A stretch of 64,000 nt of DNA, taken from assembly GCF_020217425.1 (NCBI RefSeq), contig NZ_CP084090.1, forward strand, positions 1,488,001 through 1,552,000, read 5' to 3'. The DNA is from Halomicrobium urmianum. Its GTDB lineage: Archaea; Halobacteriota; Halobacteria; Halobacteriales; Haloarculaceae. A program made the position numbers and the translations under genes. Under the pieces are notes generated by a model. That model was given only the letters and a program-made list of their open reading frames with translations, searched no databases and was not told the DNA's origin. Positions 17,302-25,900 of this stretch are shown piece after piece (the stretch's first letter is position 1; every line of letters starts with the position of its first letter).

Positions 17302-17445
17302 CCGTGTTGTGCACTATTGGACTTGAGACCTTAATTCCACCAGTAGAACCGTTGGAAATCCAGTCGTGACGTCGTCGATAGAAGTAGAGGCTGTTGTCCG
17401 CTTGACCCCCGCCTAAAGACGGGGTATGTGCTCGCTACTGTATCA

Positions 17446-17656
17446 CGGAAGAGCAGAGCTCTCTCGGACGACGTCGTCGGGGTTCGCGTAGCCAGCCACC
17501 CCTTTCAGTCCCGCCCAGCGCCGGTTGAACAGCCGGCTACGGGCGGGACTGAAAGGGGCGCCCTGCTCGACGAAGGCAGGCGAAGCAAGCACCGCAGGGA
17601 GGAACGACCGAGGAGCACAGCGAGCCTCCCGAGTCGAGCAGGGCGGGGCTTTCTGG
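17446..17656. repeat. Structured dispersed element, copy B
   Basis: Same order of parts as copy A: hairpin AGAGC-AGA-GCTCT, GACGTCGTC..GTAGCC, perfect 18-bp inverted repeat (17499-17516, 17541-17558) with a 24-nt loop, 12-bp stem CGCCCTGCTCGA/TCGAGCAGGGCG (17559-17570, 17634-17645), core GCAAGCACCGCA and tail GGGGCTTTCTGG. The stem differs from copy A at most positions yet is fully complementary. The loop matches copy C directly and copy A only as reverse complement (20 of 24). It begins about 20 bp outside the insertion element and ends about 100 bp before ahcY. Confidence 0.75.
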
Positions 17657-17758
17657 TTGTTCTCACCATTCGAACCAACACTTCCAGAACTCTCAGTTAC
17701 TCCTAGCCGTCGCGTCGATGGCAGGGGGTTTTTGACGGGGCTGCCCGTCGATAGAGGC

Positions 17759-19036
17759 ATGACCGAACCCATCACCGAGCAGCTATCGGATCCGGAATCG
17801 GCCCGCGAGGAGGGTCGGCGGAAGATGGACTGGGCGAGCCAGCACATGCCCATCCTCGAATCGCTGCGCGAGACCTTCGAGGACGAGCGGCCCTTCGAGG
17901 GCGAGCGCATCGGCATGGCGATGCACGTCGAGGCCAAGACCGCAGTACTGGCGGAGACGCTCGCGGCGGCCGGCGCGGAAGTCGCCATCACGGGCTGTAA
18001 CCCCCTCTCCACGCACGACGACGTCAGCGCGGCGCTGGACGCGGTGGCGGGCGTCACTTCCTACGCCCGCCGCGGCGTCGGCGACGAGGAGTACTACGAA
18101 GCCATCGAGTCCGTCATCGCCCACGAGCCGACGATCACCGTCGACGACGGGATGGATCTGGTGGCGGCGATCCACGAGGACTACCCCGAACTGATCGACA
18201 CCATCGTCGGCGGGGCCGAGGAGACCACCACGGGCGTCCACCGCCTGCGCGCGATGGACGAGGACGGCGAACTCGACTACCCCGTCTTCGCCGTCAACGA
18301 CACGCCGATGAAGCGGCTGTTCGACAACGTCCACGGCACCGGCGAGTCCTCCCTCGCGTCGATCGCCATGACGACGAACCTCTCGTGGGCCGGCAAGACC
18401 GTCGTGGTGGCGGGCTACGGCTACTGCGGCAAGGGCGTCGCCAGGAAGGCCGCCGGCCAGAACGCCGACGTCGTCGTCACCGAGGTCGAGCCCCGCCGCG
18501 CGCTGGAGGCCCACATGGAGGGGTACGAGGTCATGCCGATGGCCGAGGCCGCCGAGGAGGGCGACGTGTTCATCACGACGACGGGCAATCGAGACGTCAT
18601 CGTCGAGGAGCACTTCGAGCGGATGGACGACGGCGTCCTGCTGGCCAACGCCGGCCACTTCGACGTCGAGATCGACCTCGACGCGCTGGGAGACCTCGCG
18701 GTCGACACCTACGAGGCACGCGACGGCGTGCAGGCCTACGAGCTGGACGACGGCCGCCGCCTGAACGTACTCGCGGAGGGGCGGCTGGTGAATCTGGCCA
18801 CACCCGTCGCGCTGGGCCACCCGGTCGAGGTCATGGACCAGAGCTTCGGCGTCCAGGCCGTCGTGGTGCGGGAACTGGTCGAGAACGGCGACGCCTACGA
18901 GGCCGGCGTCCACGAGGTCCCCGACGAACTGGACGAGGAGGTCGCCGAGATCAAGCTCGCCGCTGAAGGCGTCGAGTTCGACGAACTGACCGACACGCAG
19001 GCGGAGTACATGGACTCCTGGCAGCACGGGACGTAG
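17759..19036 (+). CDS. ahcY: Adenosylhomocysteinase (SAH hydrolase)
   Basis: 425 residues, start at MTEPITEQLSDPESAREEG. It splits S-adenosylhomocysteine into adenosine and homocysteine, keeping methylation going. Archaeal-type SAHH features are WASQHMPILESL, HVEAKTAVLAETLAAAGAEV, EETTTGVHRL, the NAD site VVAGYGYCGKGVA, and the ending with VEFDELTDTQAEYMDSWQHGT, a close relative of the conserved C-terminus. Length is normal. It is preceded by repeat copy B and followed by another repeat-rich stretch, so it is probably monocistronic. Confidence 0.96.
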   Translation: MTEPITEQLSDPESAREEGRRKMDWASQHMPILESLRETFEDERPFEGERIGMAMHVEAKTAVLAETLAAAGAEVAITGCNPLSTHDDVSAALDAVAGVTSYARRGVGDEEYYEAIESVIAHEPTITVDDGMDLVAAIHEDYPELIDTIVGGAEETTTGVHRLRAMDEDGELDYPVFAVNDTPMKRLFDNVHGTGESSLASIAMTTNLSWAGKTVVVAGYGYCGKGVARKAAGQNADVVVTEVEPRRALEAHMEGYEVMPMAEAAEEGDVFITTTGNRDVIVEEHFERMDDGVLLANAGHFDVEIDLDALGDLAVDTYEARDGVQAYELDDGRRLNVLAEGRLVNLATPVALGHPVEVMDQSFGVQAVVVRELVENGDAYEAGVHEVPDELDEEVAEIKLAAEGVEFDELTDTQAEYMDSWQHGT

Positions 19037-19044
19037 GAAGTGTC

Positions 19045-19290
19045 AATCGAACTATGGGCCTCCCGACGCCAGCGCGGCCGGGAGCGGCCTCCGTGCCGCG
19101 ACCCGGGGAAGGGCAGGGCTGCAGTCCTGGCGGACGAAAGGGCGAGGCGCGGTCGCGGGATGTGCGCGGGCACTGTCCGAGCGCAGCGAGGATATCCCGC
19201 ACAGATCCCGCGAGCGGGCCGAGGGCTTTCTGTGCGTTCGCTGCTGTAGTGGTTCCAGCGAGCGGGCCGAGGGCTTGCTGAACTGACACA
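19045..19290. repeat. Repeat-rich intergenic stretch (possible divergent copy D)
   Basis: A non-coding 350-bp gap. It contains GACGAAAGGGC (about 19119) and, downstream, GAGCGCAGCGAG and GAGGGCTTTCTG, echoing the core and tail of copies A-C. The 19-bp unit GCGAGCGGGCCGAGGGCTT occurs twice (19210-19228 and 19258-19276). The 18-bp inverted repeat of A and B is not preserved, so membership is tentative. Confidence 0.45.
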
Positions 19291-19391
19291 GTTCTCACAG
19301 CGACTCCAGAACAGACAGACACTCCTAGCCGTTATCGCGGCTGATAAGCGCCGGCCAATCGTTATAACCACGAGTCGTGATGACAGGGTAA

Positions 19392-20582
19392 ATGCGTTCC
19401 CACACCCACCAGTCACGGGCCGGCGCCGACGTCGAGATGGCGCACTTCTGGCAGGAGGGCGGCGGCAAGCGGATGATCGAGGAGCTGTTCGCCGACTTCC
19501 GGTCCCGGAATCCGGGCGTCGAGGTGACCGAGCAGGCCAACACCATCGACGACCACGGGATGTTGATCAAGAGCCAGATCCTCCAGGAGTCGCCGCCCCC
19601 GGTGTTCGTCGAATGGCCGGGCCAGAACATGATCCCGTACCGCGACGCGGGCGCGGTCCGGGACGTCACGGACCTGTGGGAGGACAACGACTGGGCGTAG
19701 GCGTTCATCGAGGGACCGCGCGAGCGCGTCCGGATGGACGGAGCGTACTACGGCGTCCCCATCGACATCCACCGGATGAACAACCTGTTCTACCACGTCG
19801 ACATGGTCGAGGAGCGCGGCGTCGATCCGGCGCACGTCGACAGCCCCAGCGAGTTCCTGGAGGTGCTCCGGCAGTGCGAGGACGGTGACGTCATCGGGAT
19901 GGAACAGCCGATGAAGAACCCCTCGGACGTCCTCCAGCTGTTCGCCAACATCGTCATCGGGGAGTTCGGCGCGGAGACGTACCGGGGGATCACGCAGGGG
20001 GAGACGCGCAGTTACGAGAGCGAGCTCCGCGGGTCGGTGGAGCTGCTCGACGCCTACGCCGACCTGGCTCGCGACGACGCCACGTTCGTCGACATGGTGC
20101 AGGCGAACGGACGGTTCATGGACCGCGAGTCGGTGTTCTTCCACCAGGGCGACTGGATGGCCGGCTCCTACGAGGACCGGGCCGGCTTCGAGTACGGGAC
20201 CGACTGGGACCACGCGGTCTTCCCGGGGACCGAGGGCGTGTTCATGCTGTCGACCGACGCGCTGGTCGCCACCGAGGGGGCCGACTTCGACGAGGACGCG
20301 CGTGCGTTCCTGGAGTTCATGGCCTCGCCGGGGGCCCAGAAGACGCTGAACCGGATCAAGGGGTCGATCCCGCCGCGGTCCGACGTCGACCTCGGCGACT
20401 ACCCCGAGATCCTCCGGGAGCAGTTCCGCGACTTCAGGGCGGCCGACCACTTCCCGGGCGGTCACGCCCTCCAGATCACGCCGGACGCGTTCGTCGAGGC
20501 GAAGGTCGCCGCCGCGGAGTTCGTCACGACCCGCGACGTCAAGCGGACGACGCAGGCGCTCCTCGACGCTTACGGACACTGA
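19392..20582 (+). pseudogene. ABC-type sugar solute-binding protein, interrupted by TAG
   Basis: The frame from ATG 19392 reads as a solute-binding protein (VEMAHFWQEGGGKRMIEELF.., VFVEWPGQNMIPYRDAG), hits an in-frame TAG at 19698-19700 after NDWA, and continues in the same frame to 20582 (GAYYGVPIDIHRMNNLFYHV, VFFHQGDWMAGSY, MASPGAQKTLNRIKGSIP). A single substitution explains the stop. The N-terminus lacks the usual Tat/lipobox signal, and there are no permease or ATPase genes nearby, so the gene looks decayed at both the 5' end and the middle. Reinitiation at ATG 19734 could give a 282-residue fragment. Confidence 0.8.
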
Positions 20583-20650
20583 CGCGCGGTCCGTCACCGA
20601 ACCGCACACTGGCGTAAATTTCAACTCATCTGCCAGCGAATCTATCGGTC

Positions 20651-21421
20651 GTGGCTAGAAGCAACGACTGGGACGCCGACGCCTACGACGCCGACCACGA
20701 CTTCGTCTACGAGTACGGCGAGAGCCTGATCGACCTGCTGGACCCGAGACCGGGGGAGCGGGTGCTCGACCTCGGGTGCGGGACGGGACACCTCACGGCC
20801 GACCTGGCCGAGGCCGTCGGCGAGGGCGACGTCGTCGGAATCGACCAGTCCGACGAAATGGTCGCCGGGGCGCGGGAGACCCATCCCGACCTCCGCTTCG
20901 AGTGCGTCGACGCGACCGAGTACGAGGCCGACGAGCCATTCGACGCCGTCTTCTCGAACGCGGCGCTGCACTGGATAGCCAATCAGCGGGCCGTCGCCGA
21001 GCGCGTCCGGGCGGCGCTGCGTCCGGGCGGCCGCTTCGTCGCCGAGATGGGCGGCAGCGGCAACGTCGCCGCCGTCGTCGACGCGACGCTCGGCGAACTG
21101 GGCGAGCGGGGGTACGACGTCGACCACCCCTGGCGCTTCCCGACGGTCGGCGAGCAGGCGAGCTTGCTGGAGTCGACCGGCTTCGAGGTGCGACTGGCGC
21201 GGCTGTTCGACAGGCCCACCGACCTCGACGGGCCGGACGGACTGCGCAACTGGCTGGAGCTGTTCGGCGACTCGCTGTTCGCCGACCCGACGGACGCCGA
21301 ACGAGCGGCAGTCGTCGAGCGCGTCGAGGACCGCCTCCGACCGGACCTGTACGACCCCGAGACGGAGACGTGGACGGCCGGTTACCGGCGGCTGCGGTTC
21401 GTGGCCGTCCGGTCGGCGTGA
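20651..21421 (+). CDS. Class I SAM-dependent methyltransferase (trans-aconitate methyltransferase-like)
   Basis: 256 residues from a GTG start. The SAM site is VLDLGCGTGHLTADLA, followed by GIDQSDEMV, DATEYEADEPFDAVFSNAALHW and LRPGGRFVAEMGG. The FSNAALHWI motif and overall length match the trans-aconitate/TrmN-like small-molecule methyltransferases. Substrate unknown. Single gene, convergent with the signalling gene at 21542 across a purine-rich tract. Confidence 0.82.
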   Translation: MARSNDWDADAYDADHDFVYEYGESLIDLLDPRPGERVLDLGCGTGHLTADLAEAVGEGDVVGIDQSDEMVAGARETHPDLRFECVDATEYEADEPFDAVFSNAALHWIANQRAVAERVRAALRPGGRFVAEMGGSGNVAAVVDATLGELGERGYDVDHPWRFPTVGEQASLLESTGFEVRLARLFDRPTDLDGPDGLRNWLELFGDSLFADPTDAERAAVVERVEDRLRPDLYDPETETWTAGYRRLRFVAVRSA

Positions 21422-21467
21422 CGGAGCAGACGGGCGGAGAAACGGATCGGTGGGTTGAGAGAAGATC

Positions 21468-21527
21468 GGGGAGAGAAGAGGAGGAGACGAGAGGAGAGAG
21501 AAGAAGGGAGAGAGAAGAGGAGGAGAC
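21468..21527 (+). repeat. Polypurine tract between convergent genes
   Basis: About 59 bp that are all A/G except one C. An 18-bp unit (GAGAGAAGAGGAGGAGAC) occurs at 21471-21488 and 21510-21527. It sits between the stop codons of two convergent genes. It may form a triplex or act at transcription ends; no direct evidence. Confidence 0.6.
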
Positions 21528-21541
21528 CAGGCGACGGAATG

Positions 21542-22315
21542 TCAGTTCCGGGTCGACTGCGTCCCGCACTGCACGATGAACACCAGGCTGCCGTCGTCGA
21601 GTTCGGCGATGCGCGTCCGCGTGGTGAAGGTCTCGCCGTCCGCGCGGCGGCCCTCGCAGGCGCCGACCCAGTGCCACCCGTCCCCGAGGCTGGGGAAGGC
21701 GTCGGACTCGAGCCGGTCGATCTCCGCGTCGGTGAACAGGTCGCGCCAGTCGGAGCCGGGGAGGGCGTCGGAAGCGACGCCGAACTGGCGGGCGAACGCC
21801 GGATCGGCGAACGCGACCGTCCCGTCCGGCGCCGCGATAGCGGTGCCGTCGGGCACGAGTTCCAGCGCGGCGAGCGCCCGGCCGGCCAGGGTGGCGTCGC
21901 GCTCGTGGTCGACGAGGCGCCGGACGCAGTCGACGACGCCGCCGGGACCGGTCCTCGGGACGTGCTCGCTCCAGTCGTCCTCGCGGACGGCGGCCCGGCG
22001 GTCGTCGGTGGGGTCCGCCGCGACGAGGACGACGGGCACCCGCGGCGCCCGCTCTCGGACGGCGGCCAGCAGGTCGCGTCCGTCGACCAGCGTCGCGTCG
22101 GCGGCGACGACGCAGTCCGCCTCGTCGACGGCGGACAGCGCCTCGGTCGACTGCGGTCGGGACCGGACGTCGACGCCGTCGGCCGACCGGAGACGCGACT
22201 CGACCGCGTCGATCGACTCGGCGTCGCCGCCGACGTACAGGACTTCGACGCTATCGTCGAGTTCGTCGGCGTCGGGCAGGGACGGCGGCGACGCGTCGTC
22301 AGACGGCGTCGACAT
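21542..22315 (-). CDS. Receiver-like / PAS signalling protein
   Basis: 257 residues. The start at MSTPSDDASPPS is preferred because GGAGG lies 8 nt upstream; an ATG five codons earlier is possible. The N-terminal half looks like a degenerate receiver domain (VEVLYVGGDAESIDAVE.., CVVAADATLVDG, VPVVLVAADPTDD). The C-terminal half is a PAS domain (LELVPDGTAIAAPDGTVAFADPAFARQFGV..). There is no output domain. It is the third gene of a unit with HalOD1 and a DUF7331-like small protein, and faces away from the large sensor gene. Likely a partner in phosphorelay or ligand sensing. Confidence 0.72.
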   Translation of the reverse strand: MSTPSDDASPPSLPDADELDDSVEVLYVGGDAESIDAVESRLRSADGVDVRSRPQSTEALSAVDEADCVVAADATLVDGRDLLAAVRERAPRVPVVLVAADPTDDRRAAVREDDWSEHVPRTGPGGVVDCVRRLVDHERDATLAGRALAALELVPDGTAIAAPDGTVAFADPAFARQFGVASDALPGSDWRDLFTDAEIDRLESDAFPSLGDGWHWVGACEGRRADGETFTTRTRIAELDDGSLVFIVQCGTQSTRN

Positions 22316-22348
22316 CGTCACGGCCTCCATGACGGGTCGTGACTCCAG

Positions 22349-22504
22349 TCATTGGATCACTCGCTCGACGACCGTCGACTGGATCCAGGCGTTGCCGTTC
22401 TCCGGGTCGGCGATCATCCCCACCGTCGCGTCCCCGACGGCGAACTCCTCGTAGGTCTCCCTGATCGCGCCCGGGGACGCGGTCGCGTCCGTCGCGCCGG
22501 CCAT
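22349..22504 (-). CDS. Small protein, DUF7331-like
   Basis: 51 residues: begins MAGATDATASPG, then IRETYEEFAVGDATVGMI and ADPENGNAWIQSTVVERVIQ. Its ATG overlaps the stop of the HalOD1 gene by one base (TGATG). The pattern of a short protein with DPEN..AWIQS matches small haloarchaeal proteins that accompany HalOD1 genes and are annotated DUF7331 (recollection). Function unknown. Confidence 0.65.
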   Translation of the reverse strand: MAGATDATASPGAIRETYEEFAVGDATVGMIADPENGNAWIQSTVVERVIQ

Positions 22505-22761
22505 CACTCCGCCTCCGCCATCTCGGCTTCGCTCTCGCCCGTCACCGTAACGGAGCCGTCGCCCTCGACGACGACCGTGTGCCCGTGATAGTCGAACGAC
22601 ACGCTGACCTCCTCGCCGCTGCCGACGATCGCCTCGATGGCGTCGACGTCGACGGCGTCGTAGAGGGGGTCCATCTCGAGCGGGTCCGCGCCCGTTCGTT
22701 CGGCGATGCGGGTGACGATTTCCGAGCAGAGGTCGGTGGTGTCGACCGTGGTGGATTTCAT
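22504..22761 (-). CDS. HalOD1 output domain protein
   Basis: 85 residues from MKSTTVDTTDLCSEIV; an earlier ATG ten codons upstream is less likely. The pattern ERTGADPLEMDPLYDAVDVDAIEAIV and VSVSFDYHGHTVVVEGDGSVTV is the HalOD1 haloarchaeal output domain. It stands alone rather than fused to a sensor, and heads a three-gene unit with the DUF7331-like and receiver/PAS proteins. Presumed role: output or scaffold module for signal transduction. Confidence 0.8.
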   Translation of the reverse strand: MKSTTVDTTDLCSEIVTRIAERTGADPLEMDPLYDAVDVDAIEAIVGSGEEVSVSFDYHGHTVVVEGDGSVTVTGESEAEMAEAE

Positions 22762-22971
22762 CGTGTTCCTAGAGATGCACCAGCCGACCATGTCCCTGAC
22801 TTCAATATGCGTTGGCCAGCGGCCGTAGCGGGGGTTACATGTATAGTGTCTAGCGGCCAGATGCGTGACACAGCGGCTCTCCCGGCCGGTTCGAACTCGT
22901 CATCGGAATCTTCCGCGCCGTCGGTGCGCTCGTTCGGTAAACACTTCTGGACGAGGGCAATACATATAGCT

Positions 22972-25900
22972 ATGTCTACACGACGGCTCGTCCGGGCGGA
23001 CAGGCGTCGCTGGTCGGTCGCGGGTCAGTCGCTCGCTCCCGGCGTCGCGGTGGTCGTCGCGGCCGCCGCGACCGCGCTCGCCTGGACGCTCCTCGACGGG
23101 GGGTCCCCTGCGGGCCCGTGGCTGGTCGGTCTCCCGGGACTCGCCGCCGGCGACGACGCGCCGATCGAGGACCTGACGGCGAAGGTCAGGCGACTCGCGG
23201 CGGGCGAGTGCGACGTCGAGTTCCCCACCGAGCGCGACGACGCGCTCGGGGGACTGGCCGACGCGCTGGCCGACCTGGCGGCGTCGATAGAAGCGCGCGA
23301 GCGGGACGCGGGAGCGGCCGAGCGGTCCACGGGAGACGACGCGGCCGACTGGGAGGCCGCGTCGACGACCGAGCGTCAACTGGAGGCCATCGTCCAGAAC
23401 ACGGAGAGCGCCATCTACATCAAGGACGCCGACGGGGTCTACCGGTTCGTCAACGAGGCGACCGCTGACTTCCTCGGGCTGGACCGCGAGTCGATCGTCG
23501 GCAGGGACGACGAGGAGCTGTTCGACGCCGAGACGGCGGCCGACGCCCACGCGGACGACGAGCACGTCATGGAGACTGGCGAATCGATCTCGCGGGAAGC
23601 GACGCGCCCGATCGACGGCGGGGAGCACGTCTTCCTCGACAACAAGTACCCCTATCGCGACGAGGACGGCGAGGTGATCGGCGTCATGGGCGTCAGCCGC
23701 GACGTCACCGATCGAAAGCGGGCCGAGCGCGAGTTGCGCGAGACCAAAGACAGGCTGGAGCGGTTCATCGAGCGGGCGCCGGTGGGGGTCACGGCCCTGG
23801 AGGCGGACGGGACCGTCACGCTCTGGAACGACGCCATGGAGCGGATCTTCGGCTGGTCGGCGGGCGAAGTGGTCGGCAACCAGTACCCGGCGGTGCCGGA
23901 GGGGAAGAGGGACCAGTTCGAGTCGCTCCGGAATCGGACCTGGTCGGGGGAGTCGCTCTCGCAGGTCGAGGTCAGGCGCCGGACGAGAAGCGGACAGACG
24001 ATCGACGTGAGCGTGTCGACGGCGCCGATCTACGGCGACGGCGGCGAGGTCTCCGAGGTCGTCTCCTTCGTGGAGGACGTCACGGAGCGCAAGGAGCGGG
24101 AGCGAGAGCTCCGCGAGACGAAGCGTCGGCTCGAACTGGTGCTAGAAGGGACGAACACCGGACTCTGGGAGTGGCGGCTGGAGACCGACGAGGTGATCTG
24201 GAACGAGACGATGGCGCGGCTGGTCGGAATGGAGCCGGGCGAGTTCGAGGGGACGCTCGAAGCGTTCACCGAGCGCGTCCACCCGGACGACCGGGAGCGG
24301 CTACGGAGCGAACTGACGGCGGCCATCGAGGCAGACGACGTGCTCAACTCGGAGTTCAGGCTGTTCCACGAGAGCGGCGACGTGATCTGGGTCAGCGTCC
24401 GTGGCCGGGTCCTGTCCGACGACGGGGACGATCGGCGCATGGTCGGGATCAACAACGACGTCACCGAGCGCAAGGCGGCCGAGCGGGAGTTGCGCGAGCG
24501 CGAGGAAGAACTCCGGGAGTACCGGGACTACACTGAGGACATCCTGGACGCCATCGACGACGTGTTCTACGTCACCGACGAGGACGGCGAGGTGTTGCGC
24601 TGGAACGAGAGTCTCGTCGAGACGACGGGGTACTCGGACGCGGAGATCGAGGGGATGCACGCGACGGAGTTCTTCCGCGAGGAGGACCGCAGGGAGGCCC
24701 GGGCCGGGATCGACGCGGCGCTCCGGGCCGGAAAGAGCCGTGGCCAGCGGCCCTTCGTGACCAGCGACGGCGGCGAGATCCCCCACGAGTTCGTGGCGAC
24801 GGGGCTGACCGATCCGGACGGGAACCCGGTCGTCGTCGGCATCGGCCGCGACGTCACCGAGCGGATCGAGACGGAGCGAGAGCTGTCGCGGCTGATCAGC
24901 AACGTTCCGGGGTGCGTCTACCGGGTCGCGAACGACTCGGAGTGGTCGATCGAGTTCGTCAGCGAAGGGGTCCGGGAGATCGCCGGCTACGACCCCGAGA
25001 CGATCGAGAGCGGCGAGGTGAACTGGATCGAGGACGTCGAACTCGACGGACCGGACTGGACGGAGATTCACGAGGCCGCCGAGGCGGGCGAGGCCTACGA
25101 CCTGACCTACTCGATCGAGACCGCCGACGGCGAGGTGCGGTGGATCAGGGACCAGGGACGGGCCGCCCGCGGGCCTGACGGGACCGTCGAGGCCGTCGAG
25201 GGCGTCGTCCTCGACGTCACGGAGCGCATCGAGTACGAGCGCGAGCTGGAGCGGACGCGCGACCTCCTCCAGCACGCCCAGCGCATCGGCGGCATCGGCG
25301 GCTGGGAGATCGACCTGCGCTCCGACCCGAACGAGCTGTTCTGGACGGACGAGGTCTACCGGATCCACGGGCTCGAACCCGACGCGGACGTCGACCTCGA
25401 GGACGGGATCGACTACTACCACCCCGACGACCGGGAGCGCATCCGCGAGGCCGTCCGGCGGGCGATCGAGGAGGGGGAACCGTACGACGTCGAGGCCCGA
25501 CTGATCACGGCCGACGGGGAGCAGCGGTGGGTCCGATCGATCGGCGAGCCAGCCCGCGAGGACGGCGGCGACGCCATGATCCGCGGTTCGATCCAGGAGA
25601 TCACCCGGCGGAAGGAGCGCGAGCAGGAGCTAGAGCGGTCCCGGCACCTGCTCCAGCAGGCCCAGCGCCTGTCGGCGTTCGCCGCGTGGTCGGTCGACCT
25701 CACCGGGGACGGGCCCCACTACTTCGAGTGGAGCGAGGAGATGTTCGAGCTGTTCGAACTGCCCGACAAGGGCATGACCATCGAGGACGTGGTCGAACGG
25801 TACCACCCGGAGGACCGCGAGGGGATGGCGCGGGCCTACCGGCGCGCTGTCGAGGACGGCGAGGGATGGGACCGGGTCGACCGGACGCGCCCGCCGAGCG

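Larger units (their letters stand above)
15604..17428 (-). mobile_element. IS200/IS605-family insertion sequence (tnpA + tnpB)
   Basis: About 1.8 kb in minus orientation. It carries intact tnpA and tnpB overlapping by 4 nt. Both ends have subterminal hairpins with near-identical loops: CCCGCG-CCTGAAGA-CGCGGG (15615-15634) at the tnpB side and CCCCG-CCTAAAGA-CGGGG (17407-17424) at the tnpA side. A TTGACC motif precedes each hairpin on the plus strand. There are no terminal inverted repeats or target duplication, as expected for this family. Exact ends are uncertain by some bases. All catalytic residues are present, so it may be active. Confidence 0.85.

Noticed and set aside
19698-19700. Pyrrolysine read-through at the TAG in the solute-binding protein gene
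   Set aside because: Halobacteria are not known to encode the pyrrolysine system, nothing in the window suggests it, and the gene shows other signs of decay.
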